DNA from: Myceligenerans salitolerans
GTDB taxonomy: Bacteria; Actinomycetota; Actinomycetes; Actinomycetales; Cellulomonadaceae
Direction of reading: 5' to 3'
DNA length: 64,000 nt
Assembly (NCBI RefSeq): GCF_017349295.1
Contig: NZ_JAFMPK010000027.1
Location: forward strand, 1-64,000
The position numbers and the translations under genes were made by a program. Below, piece after piece: positions 36,194-44,375 of this stretch; the first letter of the stretch is position 1; each line of letters begins with the position of its first letter. The notes under the pieces were generated by a model that did not search any database, was not told the DNA's origin, and saw only the letters and a list, made by a program, of their open reading frames with translations.

Positions 36194-36231
36194 ACACTAT
36201 GACGCCCGCCTCGCGGACTCCAACTCTTTTT
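36194..36231 (-). promoter_or_regulatory. whiB7 promoter with A-tract
   Basis: Minus-strand -10 TAGTGT (36199-36194) and -35 TTGGAG (36223-36218) are separated by 18 nt. AAAAA (36231-36227) lies 3 nt upstream of the -35, the place where WhiB7 AT-hooks bind. Transcription would start near 36187, giving a leader of about 426 nt. Confidence 0.75.
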
Positions 36232-36310
36232 CCAACTTTTTTTGCTGACAGTTTCCCGGGATTCGTCAACCGCCGGTGAAAGCGCTGTCCGGCTGAGGGC
36301 CCAGGGCTGG

Positions 36311-38365
36311 TCACCCGCCCGGTGCGCTGCGCACGATCGCCAGGATCGTCGGTCCGTAGCGGTCGATCTTCCCCGGCCCGACCCCGTTGACGCGCGCGAG
36401 CTCGGCCACCGACCCGGGGCGCGCCTCGGCGATCTCGGCGAGGCTCGCGTCGGTGAGGATCGTGTAGGCGGGCTTGTCCACCTCCTGGGCCACCTCCACG
36501 CGCCACTCACGCAGCGCGTCGAACAGGGCGACGTCGTCCGCACGGGTCAGCAGCGTCCGCGCCTTCCCCTGGCCGCCACGTGTCCGGCGCGGTCCGCGCG
36601 ACTCCTCCGGCCAGATGCCGTCCAGGAAGCGTGTGCGCTTCCTCGTGGCCCGCCCCCCGGGGTTGCGACTGCGCGCGAACGACACCTCCAGCCGCTCCCG
36701 CGCACGTGTGATCCCCACGTAGAGCAGACGGCGTTCCTCGTGCACGGCCTCGTCCGTCTCCGCCAGCGAGATCGGCATGAGCCCCTCGCTCATGCCGGCG
36801 AGGAACACCGCGTCCCACTCGAGCCCCTTCGCAGCGTGCAGCGACGCCAGCGTCACACCCTCGACCGTCGGCGCGTGCTGCGCCTTCGCCCGTTCGGTGA
36901 GCTCGTCCACGAGCGTGCCGATGGTGGCGGGCGCCTCCGCGCTCGCCGCCGCGGCCAGATCGTCCGCGAGCGCCACGAGCGCCTGCATCGAGTCCCAGCG
37001 TTCCCGGGCCGCGCCTCGGGCGGCGGGTGGCTCGGCCGCCCATCCGGCGGCGGCGAGGACGTCCCGCACCTGCGCGGGCATCGGCTGCCCGGGGTCGGCG
37101 GAACGTGCGGCGCCGCGGAGCAGGACGATGGCGTCGCGCACCTCCTTGCGCTGGAAGAAGCGTTCGCCCCCGCGCACGAGGTACCCGACGCCGGCGTCGG
37201 CGAAGGCGGCCTCGAAAGCTTCCGACTGGGCGTTGGTGCGGTACAGGACGGCGATCTCGCTCGCGGGGACGCCGGAATCGATGAGGCGGGCGGCCCGGGT
37301 GGCGATGGCCGCGGCCTCCGCCTCGTCGTCGTCGTGGGCGGTGAACGTGACGGGAGGTCCGGGCTCGCGCTGCGCGACGAGTTCGAGCGCCTGCGCGGCC
37401 CCGTGCCCGGCACGGCGCAGGAGGTCGTTGGCGAGCCCGACGACCTGCGGCGTCGAGCGGTAGTCGCGGACGAGCCGGACCTCTGCGGCGTTCCGGAAGC
37501 GGCGCCGGAAGTCGAGGAGGTACCGGGGGGTGGCGCCGGTGAAGGAATAGATCGTCTGGGACGGGTCGCCGACGACACACAGCTCCTCGCGGCCGCCGAG
37601 CCACTGGTCGAGCAGGAACTGCTGCAGGGGCGAGACGTCCTGGTACTCGTCGACGACGAAGTGCCGGTACTGGCCGCGCACCTCATCGGCGATCGCCCGA
37701 TGACTGTTCAGCATGTCGGAGAGCATGAGCAGGACGTCCTCGAAGTCGATGGCGTCGCGCTCGGTCTTCACCTCCTCGTACATGGTGATGAGGCGGGCGA
37801 TCGTCTGGTGGTCGTAGCCGGACGGTGCGTCGCGGCCGCGAGCGGCGGCGACGCGCTCGTAGTCGTCGGCGGTGACGAGGCTGACCTTGGACCACTCGAC
37901 CTCGGAGGACAGGTCGCGGACGGCGACCCGGTCGACCGAGAGCCCCAGGCGGCGCGCGGACTCGGCGACGAACTGCGCCTTGTGCTCGACCAGCCGCGGG
38001 GGCGCTCCCCCGACGACGCGTGGCCAGAAGTAGGCCAGCTGACGCAGGGCGGCGGCGTGGAAGGTCCGTGCCTGCACGCCGAGCACCCCCAGGCCGCGAA
38101 GCCGGGTGCGCATCTCTCCGGCGGCGCGGGCGGTGAAGGTGACGGCCAGGACGCTGTTCGGCTTGTAGACGCCGGTGCGTACGCCGTAGGCGATGCGGTG
38201 GGTGATGGCGCGGGTCTTCCCGGTACCGGCTCCGGCGAGCACGCACACCGGACCTCGGAGGGCCAGGGCCACGTCCCGCTGCTCGGGATCGAGCGCGTCG
38301 AGGATCGCGTCGGGATGGACCGGGCCGGTGGCGGAGTTGGAGAGTGCAGGCGCGTGCGTCACCAT
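36311..38365 (-). CDS. uvrD2: UvrD2-type ATP-dependent DNA helicase
   Basis: 684-aa superfamily 1A helicase. Walker A is LAGAGTGKTRAITHRI, motif Ia VTFTARAAGEM, Walker B FVVDEYQDVSPLQ, motif III VVGDPSQTIYSFTGA, motif V TLASLHAAKGLEWDAVFLAG and motif VI RLLYVGITRARERL. A C-terminal HRDC domain (residues about 610-684) is typical of mycobacterial UvrD2. Start ATG at 38365 lies 7 nt after CAGAAT; the frame is open further upstream but enters the divergent promoter. Acts in DNA repair. It sits downstream of the divergent mycoredoxin, as in M. tuberculosis. Confidence 0.92.
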   Translation of the reverse strand: MVTHAPALSNSATGPVHPDAILDALDPEQRDVALALRGPVCVLAGAGTGKTRAITHRIAYGVRTGVYKPNSVLAVTFTARAAGEMRTRLRGLGVLGVQARTFHAAALRQLAYFWPRVVGGAPPRLVEHKAQFVAESARRLGLSVDRVAVRDLSSEVEWSKVSLVTADDYERVAAARGRDAPSGYDHQTIARLITMYEEVKTERDAIDFEDVLLMLSDMLNSHRAIADEVRGQYRHFVVDEYQDVSPLQQFLLDQWLGGREELCVVGDPSQTIYSFTGATPRYLLDFRRRFRNAAEVRLVRDYRSTPQVVGLANDLLRRAGHGAAQALELVAQREPGPPVTFTAHDDDEAEAAAIATRAARLIDSGVPASEIAVLYRTNAQSEAFEAAFADAGVGYLVRGGERFFQRKEVRDAIVLLRGAARSADPGQPMPAQVRDVLAAAGWAAEPPAARGAARERWDSMQALVALADDLAAAASAEAPATIGTLVDELTERAKAQHAPTVEGVTLASLHAAKGLEWDAVFLAGMSEGLMPISLAETDEAVHEERRLLYVGITRARERLEVSFARSRNPGGRATRKRTRFLDGIWPEESRGPRRTRGGQGKARTLLTRADDVALFDALREWRVEVAQEVDKPAYTILTDASLAEIAEARPGSVAELARVNGVGPGKIDRYGPTILAIVRSAPGG

Positions 38366-38516
38366 GGCGGAGATTCTGTCAGGCGACACCGACATCGACG
38401 AGGGACGCGGTACGGGGCACGGCATGAGAAGTGCGCCGGCGCGGGGTCCGGGAGGATACCCACGACCGCGACGATCGACGCGAGATCGCCTCGCGCACGC
38501 TGGAGGAGACGAAGAG

Positions 38517-38786
38517 ATGACCGAGACCACCACGCCGGTCCCCGCCCCGGGGACCGTCCTCATGTACTCGACCGCATGGTGCGGGTACTGCCGGCGGCTG
38601 CGGACGCAGCTCGACTCCGAGGGCATCGGCTACGAGGTGATCGACATCGAGGAGCGGCCGGAGACGGCCGCGTTCGTCGAGCAGGTCAACGGCGGCAACC
38701 GCACCGTTCCGACCGTGGTCTACCCGAGTGGCGCGGCGGCCACGAACCCGTCGTTGGCAGAGGTCAAGGCGGCACTCGCGAACTGA
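38517..38786 (+). CDS. mrx1: Mycoredoxin (glutaredoxin-like)
   Basis: 89-aa thioredoxin-fold protein with active site WCGYCRRL near residue 22 and the cis-Pro loop NGGNRTVPTVVYPSG. In Actinobacteria mycoredoxin-1 uses mycothiol to reduce mixed disulfides in the cytoplasm. Start ATG 38517, with AGGAG 8 nt upstream. Divergent from uvrD2 with 151 bp between and convergent with nudC. Confidence 0.9.
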   Translation: MTETTTPVPAPGTVLMYSTAWCGYCRRLRTQLDSEGIGYEVIDIEERPETAAFVEQVNGGNRTVPTVVYPSGAAATNPSLAEVKAALAN

Positions 38787-38838
38787 GAGCCGGTGGCCGT
38801 GCCGTCTGGCGGGTGCGGGCCGCCACCCGGTCGGCCGG

Positions 38839-39738
38839 TCAGTCGCCGATCCGGCCGCCGAACCATTCCTCGATCAGGGATCGCGCGATGGAGGCGCGGC
38901 CGGAGAGACGAAGGCTGCCGTCCGCACGAGCGGCCGACAGTTCCTCCCGGGTGAACCAGCGCAGTTCGCTCACCTCGTCCCCGTCGGGACGCAGCTCGGT
39001 GGTCTCGGCATGTGCCCGGAAGCCGAGCATGAGCGACGCCGGCATCGGCCACGGCTGGCTCGCCCGGTACTCGATGCGGGCGACGGCCACGCCCGCCTCC
39101 TCCATCGCCTCCCGGGCCACCGCGTACTCGGCGCTCTCGCCCGGCTCCACGAAGCCGGCCAGGACCGACATGCTGCCGGGAGGCCAGGACGGACCGCGGC
39201 CGAGCAGCAACCGGTCGTCGTCGTCCACGATCGACATGATGACGGCAGGGTCGGTGCGCGGGTAGTGCTCCAGGTCGTCGCCCGCGCACCGGCGGACCCA
39301 GCCGGCGGCGGCGACCTGGGTGGGCTCGCCGCACCGCGGACAGCGAGCCGCCCGGTCGTGCCAGTTGGCGAGCGCGACGGCCTCGACGGCGAGGCCCGTG
39401 GCCAGCGGGTCGCCGGAGTCGGCGAGATCTCGTGGGGTGATCCACGCCAGGCCCGCGGGCAGTGCCGCCGGCTCGCCGTCGGCCACGCCGGGTACCGGCC
39501 GCGCCAGGTACGCCACGTCGTCCGCCTCGCCGAGGAAGTAGTGCTCGCTCCCCTGGCCGACGACGGCCTCGTGCGCCGGGAGCAGCGCAGGGGTGTGGCC
39601 GGCCGCCGCAACCCGTCCGGAACTGACGAGCAGCACCCGGGTCTCCCGCACGGCGAGCAGGTCGTCGACCAGGCCGGGCTTGCTGCGCCGGTGCGCGGCA
39701 CGATCGTGGGCGACGTGCGCGAGGGGTAGATCCAGCAT
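38839..39738 (-). CDS. nudC: NAD+ diphosphatase / NADH pyrophosphatase
   Basis: 299-aa Nudix hydrolase that cleaves NAD(H) to NMN(H) and AMP. It has an N-terminal NUDIX-like domain, a zinc-ribbon-like middle (CPRCGEPTQ...RRC), the Nudix box GFVEPGESAEYAVAREAMEEAG and the NADH-pyrophosphatase signature SQPWPMPAS. The fourth zinc Cys is not obvious. ATG 39738 follows TACGGT (39745-39750) by 6 nt, giving a leaderless start MLDLPLAHVAH; the longer frame to 40530 overlaps the divergent gene and is rejected. Confidence 0.92.
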   Translation of the reverse strand: MLDLPLAHVAHDRAAHRRSKPGLVDDLLAVRETRVLLVSSGRVAAAGHTPALLPAHEAVVGQGSEHYFLGEADDVAYLARPVPGVADGEPAALPAGLAWITPRDLADSGDPLATGLAVEAVALANWHDRAARCPRCGEPTQVAAAGWVRRCAGDDLEHYPRTDPAVIMSIVDDDDRLLLGRGPSWPPGSMSVLAGFVEPGESAEYAVAREAMEEAGVAVARIEYRASQPWPMPASLMLGFRAHAETTELRPDGDEVSELRWFTREELSAARADGSLRLSGRASIARSLIEEWFGGRIGD

Positions 39739-39824
39739 GGACCGACCGTATCGGGCGACACCGCGGGACGCCCCGTCCGGCGCGGGTGGCACACCGGAGG
39801 CGCCGGGCGCAATACCGTAAGGGG

Positions 39825-40742
39825 GTGCCACGTACTCCCCTTGCGCTCGCCGCCCTGTCCACGGCGGCCGTCCCCGGTCTGGAGGCCGCGTCGGTCCGGA
39901 CCGACACCATGCCCGGCGACTACGACACCGCGATCGTGACCAGCCAGGACGACCAGGAATGGGTGGTCCGTGCGCCACGGAGCACCGTCGCGGGTGCCGC
40001 GCTCGAGGCCGAGATGGAACTGCTCGAGTCACTGAAGCTGTACGTGGACACGGGCGTCCTGCCGTTCGTCGTGCCGCAGATCGCCGGCTACGCGCTGCTG
40101 CCCGAGGGTGGACGCGCGGTGGTGCACCGGAGGATCGTCGGCGAGTGGCTCGACGTCGAGACGCTCGCCCCGGGTCCCGGACTGGCCGCCGACCTCGGCC
40201 GCGCGATCGGCGCGATCCACGAGCTGCCCGCCTCGGTGGTGGAAGGGTGCGGGCTGCCGAGCTACGCGGCGGCCGACTACCGCGACCGCCGCATGTCGGA
40301 GATCGACGAGGCGGCGAAGACCGGGCGTATCCCACCGAACCTGCTGCACCGCTGGGAGGCGGCGCTGGAGGACGTGTCACTGTGGAAGTTCCAGCCGGTG
40401 GTGGTGCACGGAGATCTGGCGGCCGATCAGATGCTCGTGGATCGCGGCCGGGTCGTGGCGATCTCCGGCTGGTCCGAGGCGAAGGTCGCCGACCCGGCTG
40501 ACGACCTCGCCTGGCTGCTGGTGGCGGCACCCGTCGAGGCCGCGGACTCGATCATGGAGGCCTACCAGCTGCGCCGCACCGAGCTGAGCGACCCGCGGCT
40601 GCAGGACCGTGCGCTGCTGGTGGGTGAACTCGCGCTGGCGCGCTGGCTGCTGCACGGCGTCCGGCACAAGCTTCCCGAGGTGATCCAGGACGCCACGGCG
40701 ATGCTCCACGACCTCGACGAGGCGACCCGTGAGGAGGGGTGA
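39825..40742 (+). CDS. Aminoglycoside-phosphotransferase-like protein, possibly catalytically dead
   Basis: 305-aa APH/choline-kinase fold protein. The N-lobe is weak; the C-lobe shows VVVHGDLAADQMLVDRGRVVAISGWSEAKVADPADDLAWLL (residues about 193-228). The HGD motif is present, but the usual Asn is Gln (AADQ) and the metal-binding Asp of the xDW motif reads SGW. Either the active site is rearranged or the protein is a pseudokinase. GTG start at 39825, 6 nt after TACCGT (39813-39818). Divergent from nudC and convergent with adnB; this slot holds an unrelated transporter in M. tuberculosis. Confidence 0.72.
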   Translation: MPRTPLALAALSTAAVPGLEAASVRTDTMPGDYDTAIVTSQDDQEWVVRAPRSTVAGAALEAEMELLESLKLYVDTGVLPFVVPQIAGYALLPEGGRAVVHRRIVGEWLDVETLAPGPGLAADLGRAIGAIHELPASVVEGCGLPSYAAADYRDRRMSEIDEAAKTGRIPPNLLHRWEAALEDVSLWKFQPVVVHGDLAADQMLVDRGRVVAISGWSEAKVADPADDLAWLLVAAPVEAADSIMEAYQLRRTELSDPRLQDRALLVGELALARWLLHGVRHKLPEVIQDATAMLHDLDEATREEG

Positions 40743-40796
40743 GCCGGTGAGGAGGGGCGAGCCGGCCGGGCCGGTTCCGGCGGGCCGTCTCGTCGG

Positions 40797-43700
40797 TCAG
40801 GCGGGCGTCGGCGCGTCCCCGTCACCGCGGATGAGCGCCACCAGTTCCGCCTCGCCGAGCAGCCGTTCCGGGCGGACCGTCGTGTCGGAGCCGAGGTAGC
40901 AGAAGGCCGCACTGACCTTGTCCAGGGGCAGCCCGGTCCACCGGGACCACGCCAGGCGGTACACCGCGAGCTGGACCTCGCGCGCCGCACGTGCGACGGG
41001 GTCGTGCGGTTCGCGGCCCGTCTTCCAGTCCACGACGACGACGCTCCCCGGCTCCCCGTCGGGATCGGGGAAGACCGCGTCCATCCGGCAGCGCAGCATG
41101 ACTCCTGCCACCGGGGTCTCGACGTCCGCCTCCACCGCTATCGGCGTGCGTGACGCCCACTCCGAACGCAGGAAGGTCTCCCGCAGCTTGGCGAGGTCAC
41201 CGTCCGCGGGCAGGTCCTCGCCCTCGGCACCGGGCAGGTCGTCGACATCCAGCAGGGAAGCCGACCGGTAGAACTGCTCGACCCAGGCGTGCAGCTGGGT
41301 GCCGCGCCGCGCGTGCACGGTCGGCTGTGTCGGGACGGGACGCCGGAGCTGCAGCGTGAAGTCGTCACGGTCGGCCGCGAGCCGTACCAGCCCCGACGCC
41401 GACACGTGCGCGGGGAACTCGACCAGGCCCTCGTCACGCTCGGCGCGTTCCGCCAGCAGCATCGCGGCGAGCTCGACGAGGTCGTGTCCCGCGGCGTCGC
41501 GGAGCAGCCCGGCGGGAGCCGTCAGGCCGGCCGACGTCGGCCGTCCCCCGGTGGCCGTCGTCCCGTCGGCCCGCGCGGCTTCCTCACCACCGACCAGGGC
41601 GGCCGTGGCACGCAGCACCTCCCGTGCCGACGGCGCCGACGCCGGGGCACCGGCGTCGGCCGCCGGCCAGACGGCCGTGTCGGTGACCAGGTCGCGCGGG
41701 TTCTCGGCGTCCGGATCCGGCGGCGCCACCCAGCCCTCGGTGGACACGAGCCCGGCGTCCGCCAGTTCCTCCAGGAACACCGACGCCTCGCGTGGACGCG
41801 TGGCGGTCCCCCACCACGAACCGGTCAGCAGCAGCTCCCTGCGTGCTCGGGTGAGAGCGACGTAGGCGAGCCGCCGCTCCTCCGCCAGCCGGTGAGCACC
41901 GCAGTCCTCCTTGAACTCCTCGCGCAGTGCCACGAGGTCCTTCGTGTCCGACGCCGCCTCCCACCGGAACGCCGGCAGATCCTCCGCGTCACCGCGCAGG
42001 TGGTAGGGCAGCTCGCCGAGGCCGCTCAGCCAGCCGCTCGACTTCTCTCCGGACCGTGAGCCCCGGTCCCAGGCCGGGAAGACGCCACCGACCATCCCGG
42101 GCACCGCCACCACGTCCCATTCGAGGCCCTTGGCGGCGTGCGCCGTGATGATCTGGACCGCGTCCGGGTCCGGCTCCCGTACCGGCATGTCGAGTCCGTT
42201 CTCCCGGGTGCTCGCCACGCCCAGCCAGGCAAGGAAGGCACCGAGCGTGGCCACGTCCGCCGACTGGGCGAACGACGCGGCGACGTCGCGGAAGGCATCC
42301 AGGTGCTCACGGCCGCGGTCACTCACCGCTCCCGTGGCTCCCGCGCCGGTGAGCGCGGCCGCCGTGACGGCCTCCACGTCGAGCCCCAGCGCCCGCTCCG
42401 CCTGGACCACCAGCTCCGGCAGCGACAGATACGTCAGACCGCGCATCCCGCGCAGCACCTCCGCGAGGGCCGTCAGCCGGGCATGCCCCTGCGGGGTGAG
42501 GAACCGCCCGTCCCGTGCGGGCCGGCCCGGTTCCGGGAGGTCGTCGAGCGCATCGATGATGGAACGGTGGTCGACGACGTCACCCTCGACCACCGTCACG
42601 TCGTCGGGACCGGGCAGGCCGGTGCCGTGATCCGCCACGGCGGCGTCCGGCCCTTCCGGCGGATCGCCGCCGGTGGCACGTTCGCCGGCACGGCGAGGGT
42701 CGTCCTCGCGGGCGAGGTCCGCGGCCCACGATCCGAGGGCGTGCAGGTCCGCGGCACCGAGGTGGACGCGCGGCCCGGTGAGGAGGCGCAGCAACGAGTC
42801 GCCGCGGGAGGGGTCGTGCGCGGCTTCCAGGAGCGCCACCACGTCGACCACCTCGGGGGTGGTGAGAAGTCCTCCGAGGCCGACGACCTCGACCGGGAGG
42901 CCGGCTGAGCGGAGCGCGACCTCGACCGCGGTGAACTGGGACCGTGCCCGGCACAGGACGGCGGCCGTGACCCGCCCGCCCGGGGCGGTCCCGGGACGCC
43001 AGCGCGCGGCCACCCATTCGGCGACGGCGGCGGCCTCCTCCTCGACGGTGGCGGCGACGTGCGCGTCCACGCGACCGTGCCCGGCGCCGGGACGCAGGTC
43101 GAGCGGCGGCACGTGCACACCACGTCCCGCCGTCGTACCCGATCCGCCGGCCGCCCGGAGCGGGCCGGCCACGACGTTGGCCGCGGCGAGCACGGCGGCG
43201 TCGTTCCGCCATGAGGTGGACAGGTAGTGGACGCGGGCGGCGACGCCGTCGTCACGCCGGAACCGCTCGGGGAAGCGTGCCAGGCCCGAGGCGGACGCCC
43301 CACGCCAGCCGTAGATCGACTGGTGCGGGTCGCCGACCGCGATCACCGGGTGGCCGCCGCCGAACAGGCCCGCCAGAAGCTCCACCTGCGCGTACGAGGT
43401 GTCCTGGTACTCGTCGAGCAGCACGACCGCGAACCGCGAGCGTTCGGCCGCACCGACGGCGGGAACCGAGCGTGCCAGTTCGGCGGCGAAGGCGACCTGG
43501 TCGCCGAAGTCGAGGGTCTCGGTGATCCGCTTGCGGCGGCGGTACTCCACGACGAGATCGACGAGGCGGGCCCGTTCGGCCACCGAACCGATGAGCTGCT
43601 CCACGTCCTTGGTGCGTTTGCGCTGCTTCTCGCCGAGGGGTATCGACTCCAGGTGTTCGGCCATGGCGTCGAGGCGGGCACGGGCGTCGGCCGGGTCGAG

Positions 43701-44375
43701 CAGGTGCTCACCCAGCGCTCCCGACAACGCGACCACTGCCGCGGTCACCGTGCTGACCGCCTTGTCGGTGCCGAGATCCTCCGACCACGACTCCACGACC
43801 TGCGACGCGAGTTGCCACTGTTCCGCCTCGCCGAGCAGGCGCGCGCCGGGTTCGACGCCCAGCCGCAGCCCGTGGTCCCCCACGAGCCCGGCCGCGTACG
43901 CGTTGTATGTGGCGATGGTGGGCCGGTCGATCGCGAGGTCCGCCGCGCCGGGCAGCGCCTCGCCGGACTCCGCGCCGAGGGCCCGGGCGAGCTGTGCCAG
44001 CCGTGTCTGGACACGCTGGGAGAGCTCCCCGGCTGCCTTGCGGGTGAAGGTGAGGCCGAGCACCTCCTCGGGTGAGACCAGGCGGTTCGCGATGAGCCAG
44101 ACCACGCGTGCCGCCATCGTCTCCGTCTTTCCGGAGCCGGCGCCGGCGACCACGAGCGCGGGTTCGAGAGGGGCCTCGATCACGGCGGCCTGCTCGTCGG
44201 TGGGCTCGGGCCTGCCGAGCAGCCGTGCGATGGCGCGCGCGGAGAGTCTCGGGCGACCGGCCTCCGACAGCGCCCGGTCCTGGAGCTGCCGCAGGTCACC
44301 GGCCGCGTCGGGGCCGGCCGTCAGGTAGTCGTCGTGGATGACGAAGTCGTCACCGAACAGGGCGTCCTGGCTCAC
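40797..44375 (-). CDS. adnB: AdnB-type helicase-nuclease subunit
   Basis: 1192-aa UvrD-like helicase fused to a RecB-type nuclease, one half of the AdnAB double-strand-break resection machine. Helicase motifs: LVVAGAGSGKTETMAARVVWL, LGLTFTRKAAGEL, VLLDEYQDTSYAQVELL, AVGDPHQSIYGWRGA, IITAHAAKGLEWDVVAVPG and AYVALTRARREL. The nuclease domain at the C-terminal end has the PD-(D/E)xK core VVVVDWKTGREPHDPVARAAREVQLAVYRLAW. The GTG start at 44375 overlaps the adnA stop codon by 4 bp (GTGA), so translation is coupled. Confidence 0.9.
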   Translation of the reverse strand: MSQDALFGDDFVIHDDYLTAGPDAAGDLRQLQDRALSEAGRPRLSARAIARLLGRPEPTDEQAAVIEAPLEPALVVAGAGSGKTETMAARVVWLIANRLVSPEEVLGLTFTRKAAGELSQRVQTRLAQLARALGAESGEALPGAADLAIDRPTIATYNAYAAGLVGDHGLRLGVEPGARLLGEAEQWQLASQVVESWSEDLGTDKAVSTVTAAVVALSGALGEHLLDPADARARLDAMAEHLESIPLGEKQRKRTKDVEQLIGSVAERARLVDLVVEYRRRKRITETLDFGDQVAFAAELARSVPAVGAAERSRFAVVLLDEYQDTSYAQVELLAGLFGGGHPVIAVGDPHQSIYGWRGASASGLARFPERFRRDDGVAARVHYLSTSWRNDAAVLAAANVVAGPLRAAGGSGTTAGRGVHVPPLDLRPGAGHGRVDAHVAATVEEEAAAVAEWVAARWRPGTAPGGRVTAAVLCRARSQFTAVEVALRSAGLPVEVVGLGGLLTTPEVVDVVALLEAAHDPSRGDSLLRLLTGPRVHLGAADLHALGSWAADLAREDDPRRAGERATGGDPPEGPDAAVADHGTGLPGPDDVTVVEGDVVDHRSIIDALDDLPEPGRPARDGRFLTPQGHARLTALAEVLRGMRGLTYLSLPELVVQAERALGLDVEAVTAAALTGAGATGAVSDRGREHLDAFRDVAASFAQSADVATLGAFLAWLGVASTRENGLDMPVREPDPDAVQIITAHAAKGLEWDVVAVPGMVGGVFPAWDRGSRSGEKSSGWLSGLGELPYHLRGDAEDLPAFRWEAASDTKDLVALREEFKEDCGAHRLAEERRLAYVALTRARRELLLTGSWWGTATRPREASVFLEELADAGLVSTEGWVAPPDPDAENPRDLVTDTAVWPAADAGAPASAPSAREVLRATAALVGGEEAARADGTTATGGRPTSAGLTAPAGLLRDAAGHDLVELAAMLLAERAERDEGLVEFPAHVSASGLVRLAADRDDFTLQLRRPVPTQPTVHARRGTQLHAWVEQFYRSASLLDVDDLPGAEGEDLPADGDLAKLRETFLRSEWASRTPIAVEADVETPVAGVMLRCRMDAVFPDPDGEPGSVVVVDWKTGREPHDPVARAAREVQLAVYRLAWSRWTGLPLDKVSAAFCYLGSDTTVRPERLLGEAELVALIRGDGDAPTPA

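Noticed and set aside
38365-38626. Longer start for UvrD2 (from 38626)
   Set aside because: The extra residues are Arg/Pro-rich and overlap the promoter and first codons of the divergent mycoredoxin; CAGAAT plus ATG at 38365 fits better.
36242-39265. Open frame of about 1000 residues opposite uvrD2
   Set aside because: Spans uvrD2, an intergenic region, mycoredoxin and nudC; composition is antisense-like.
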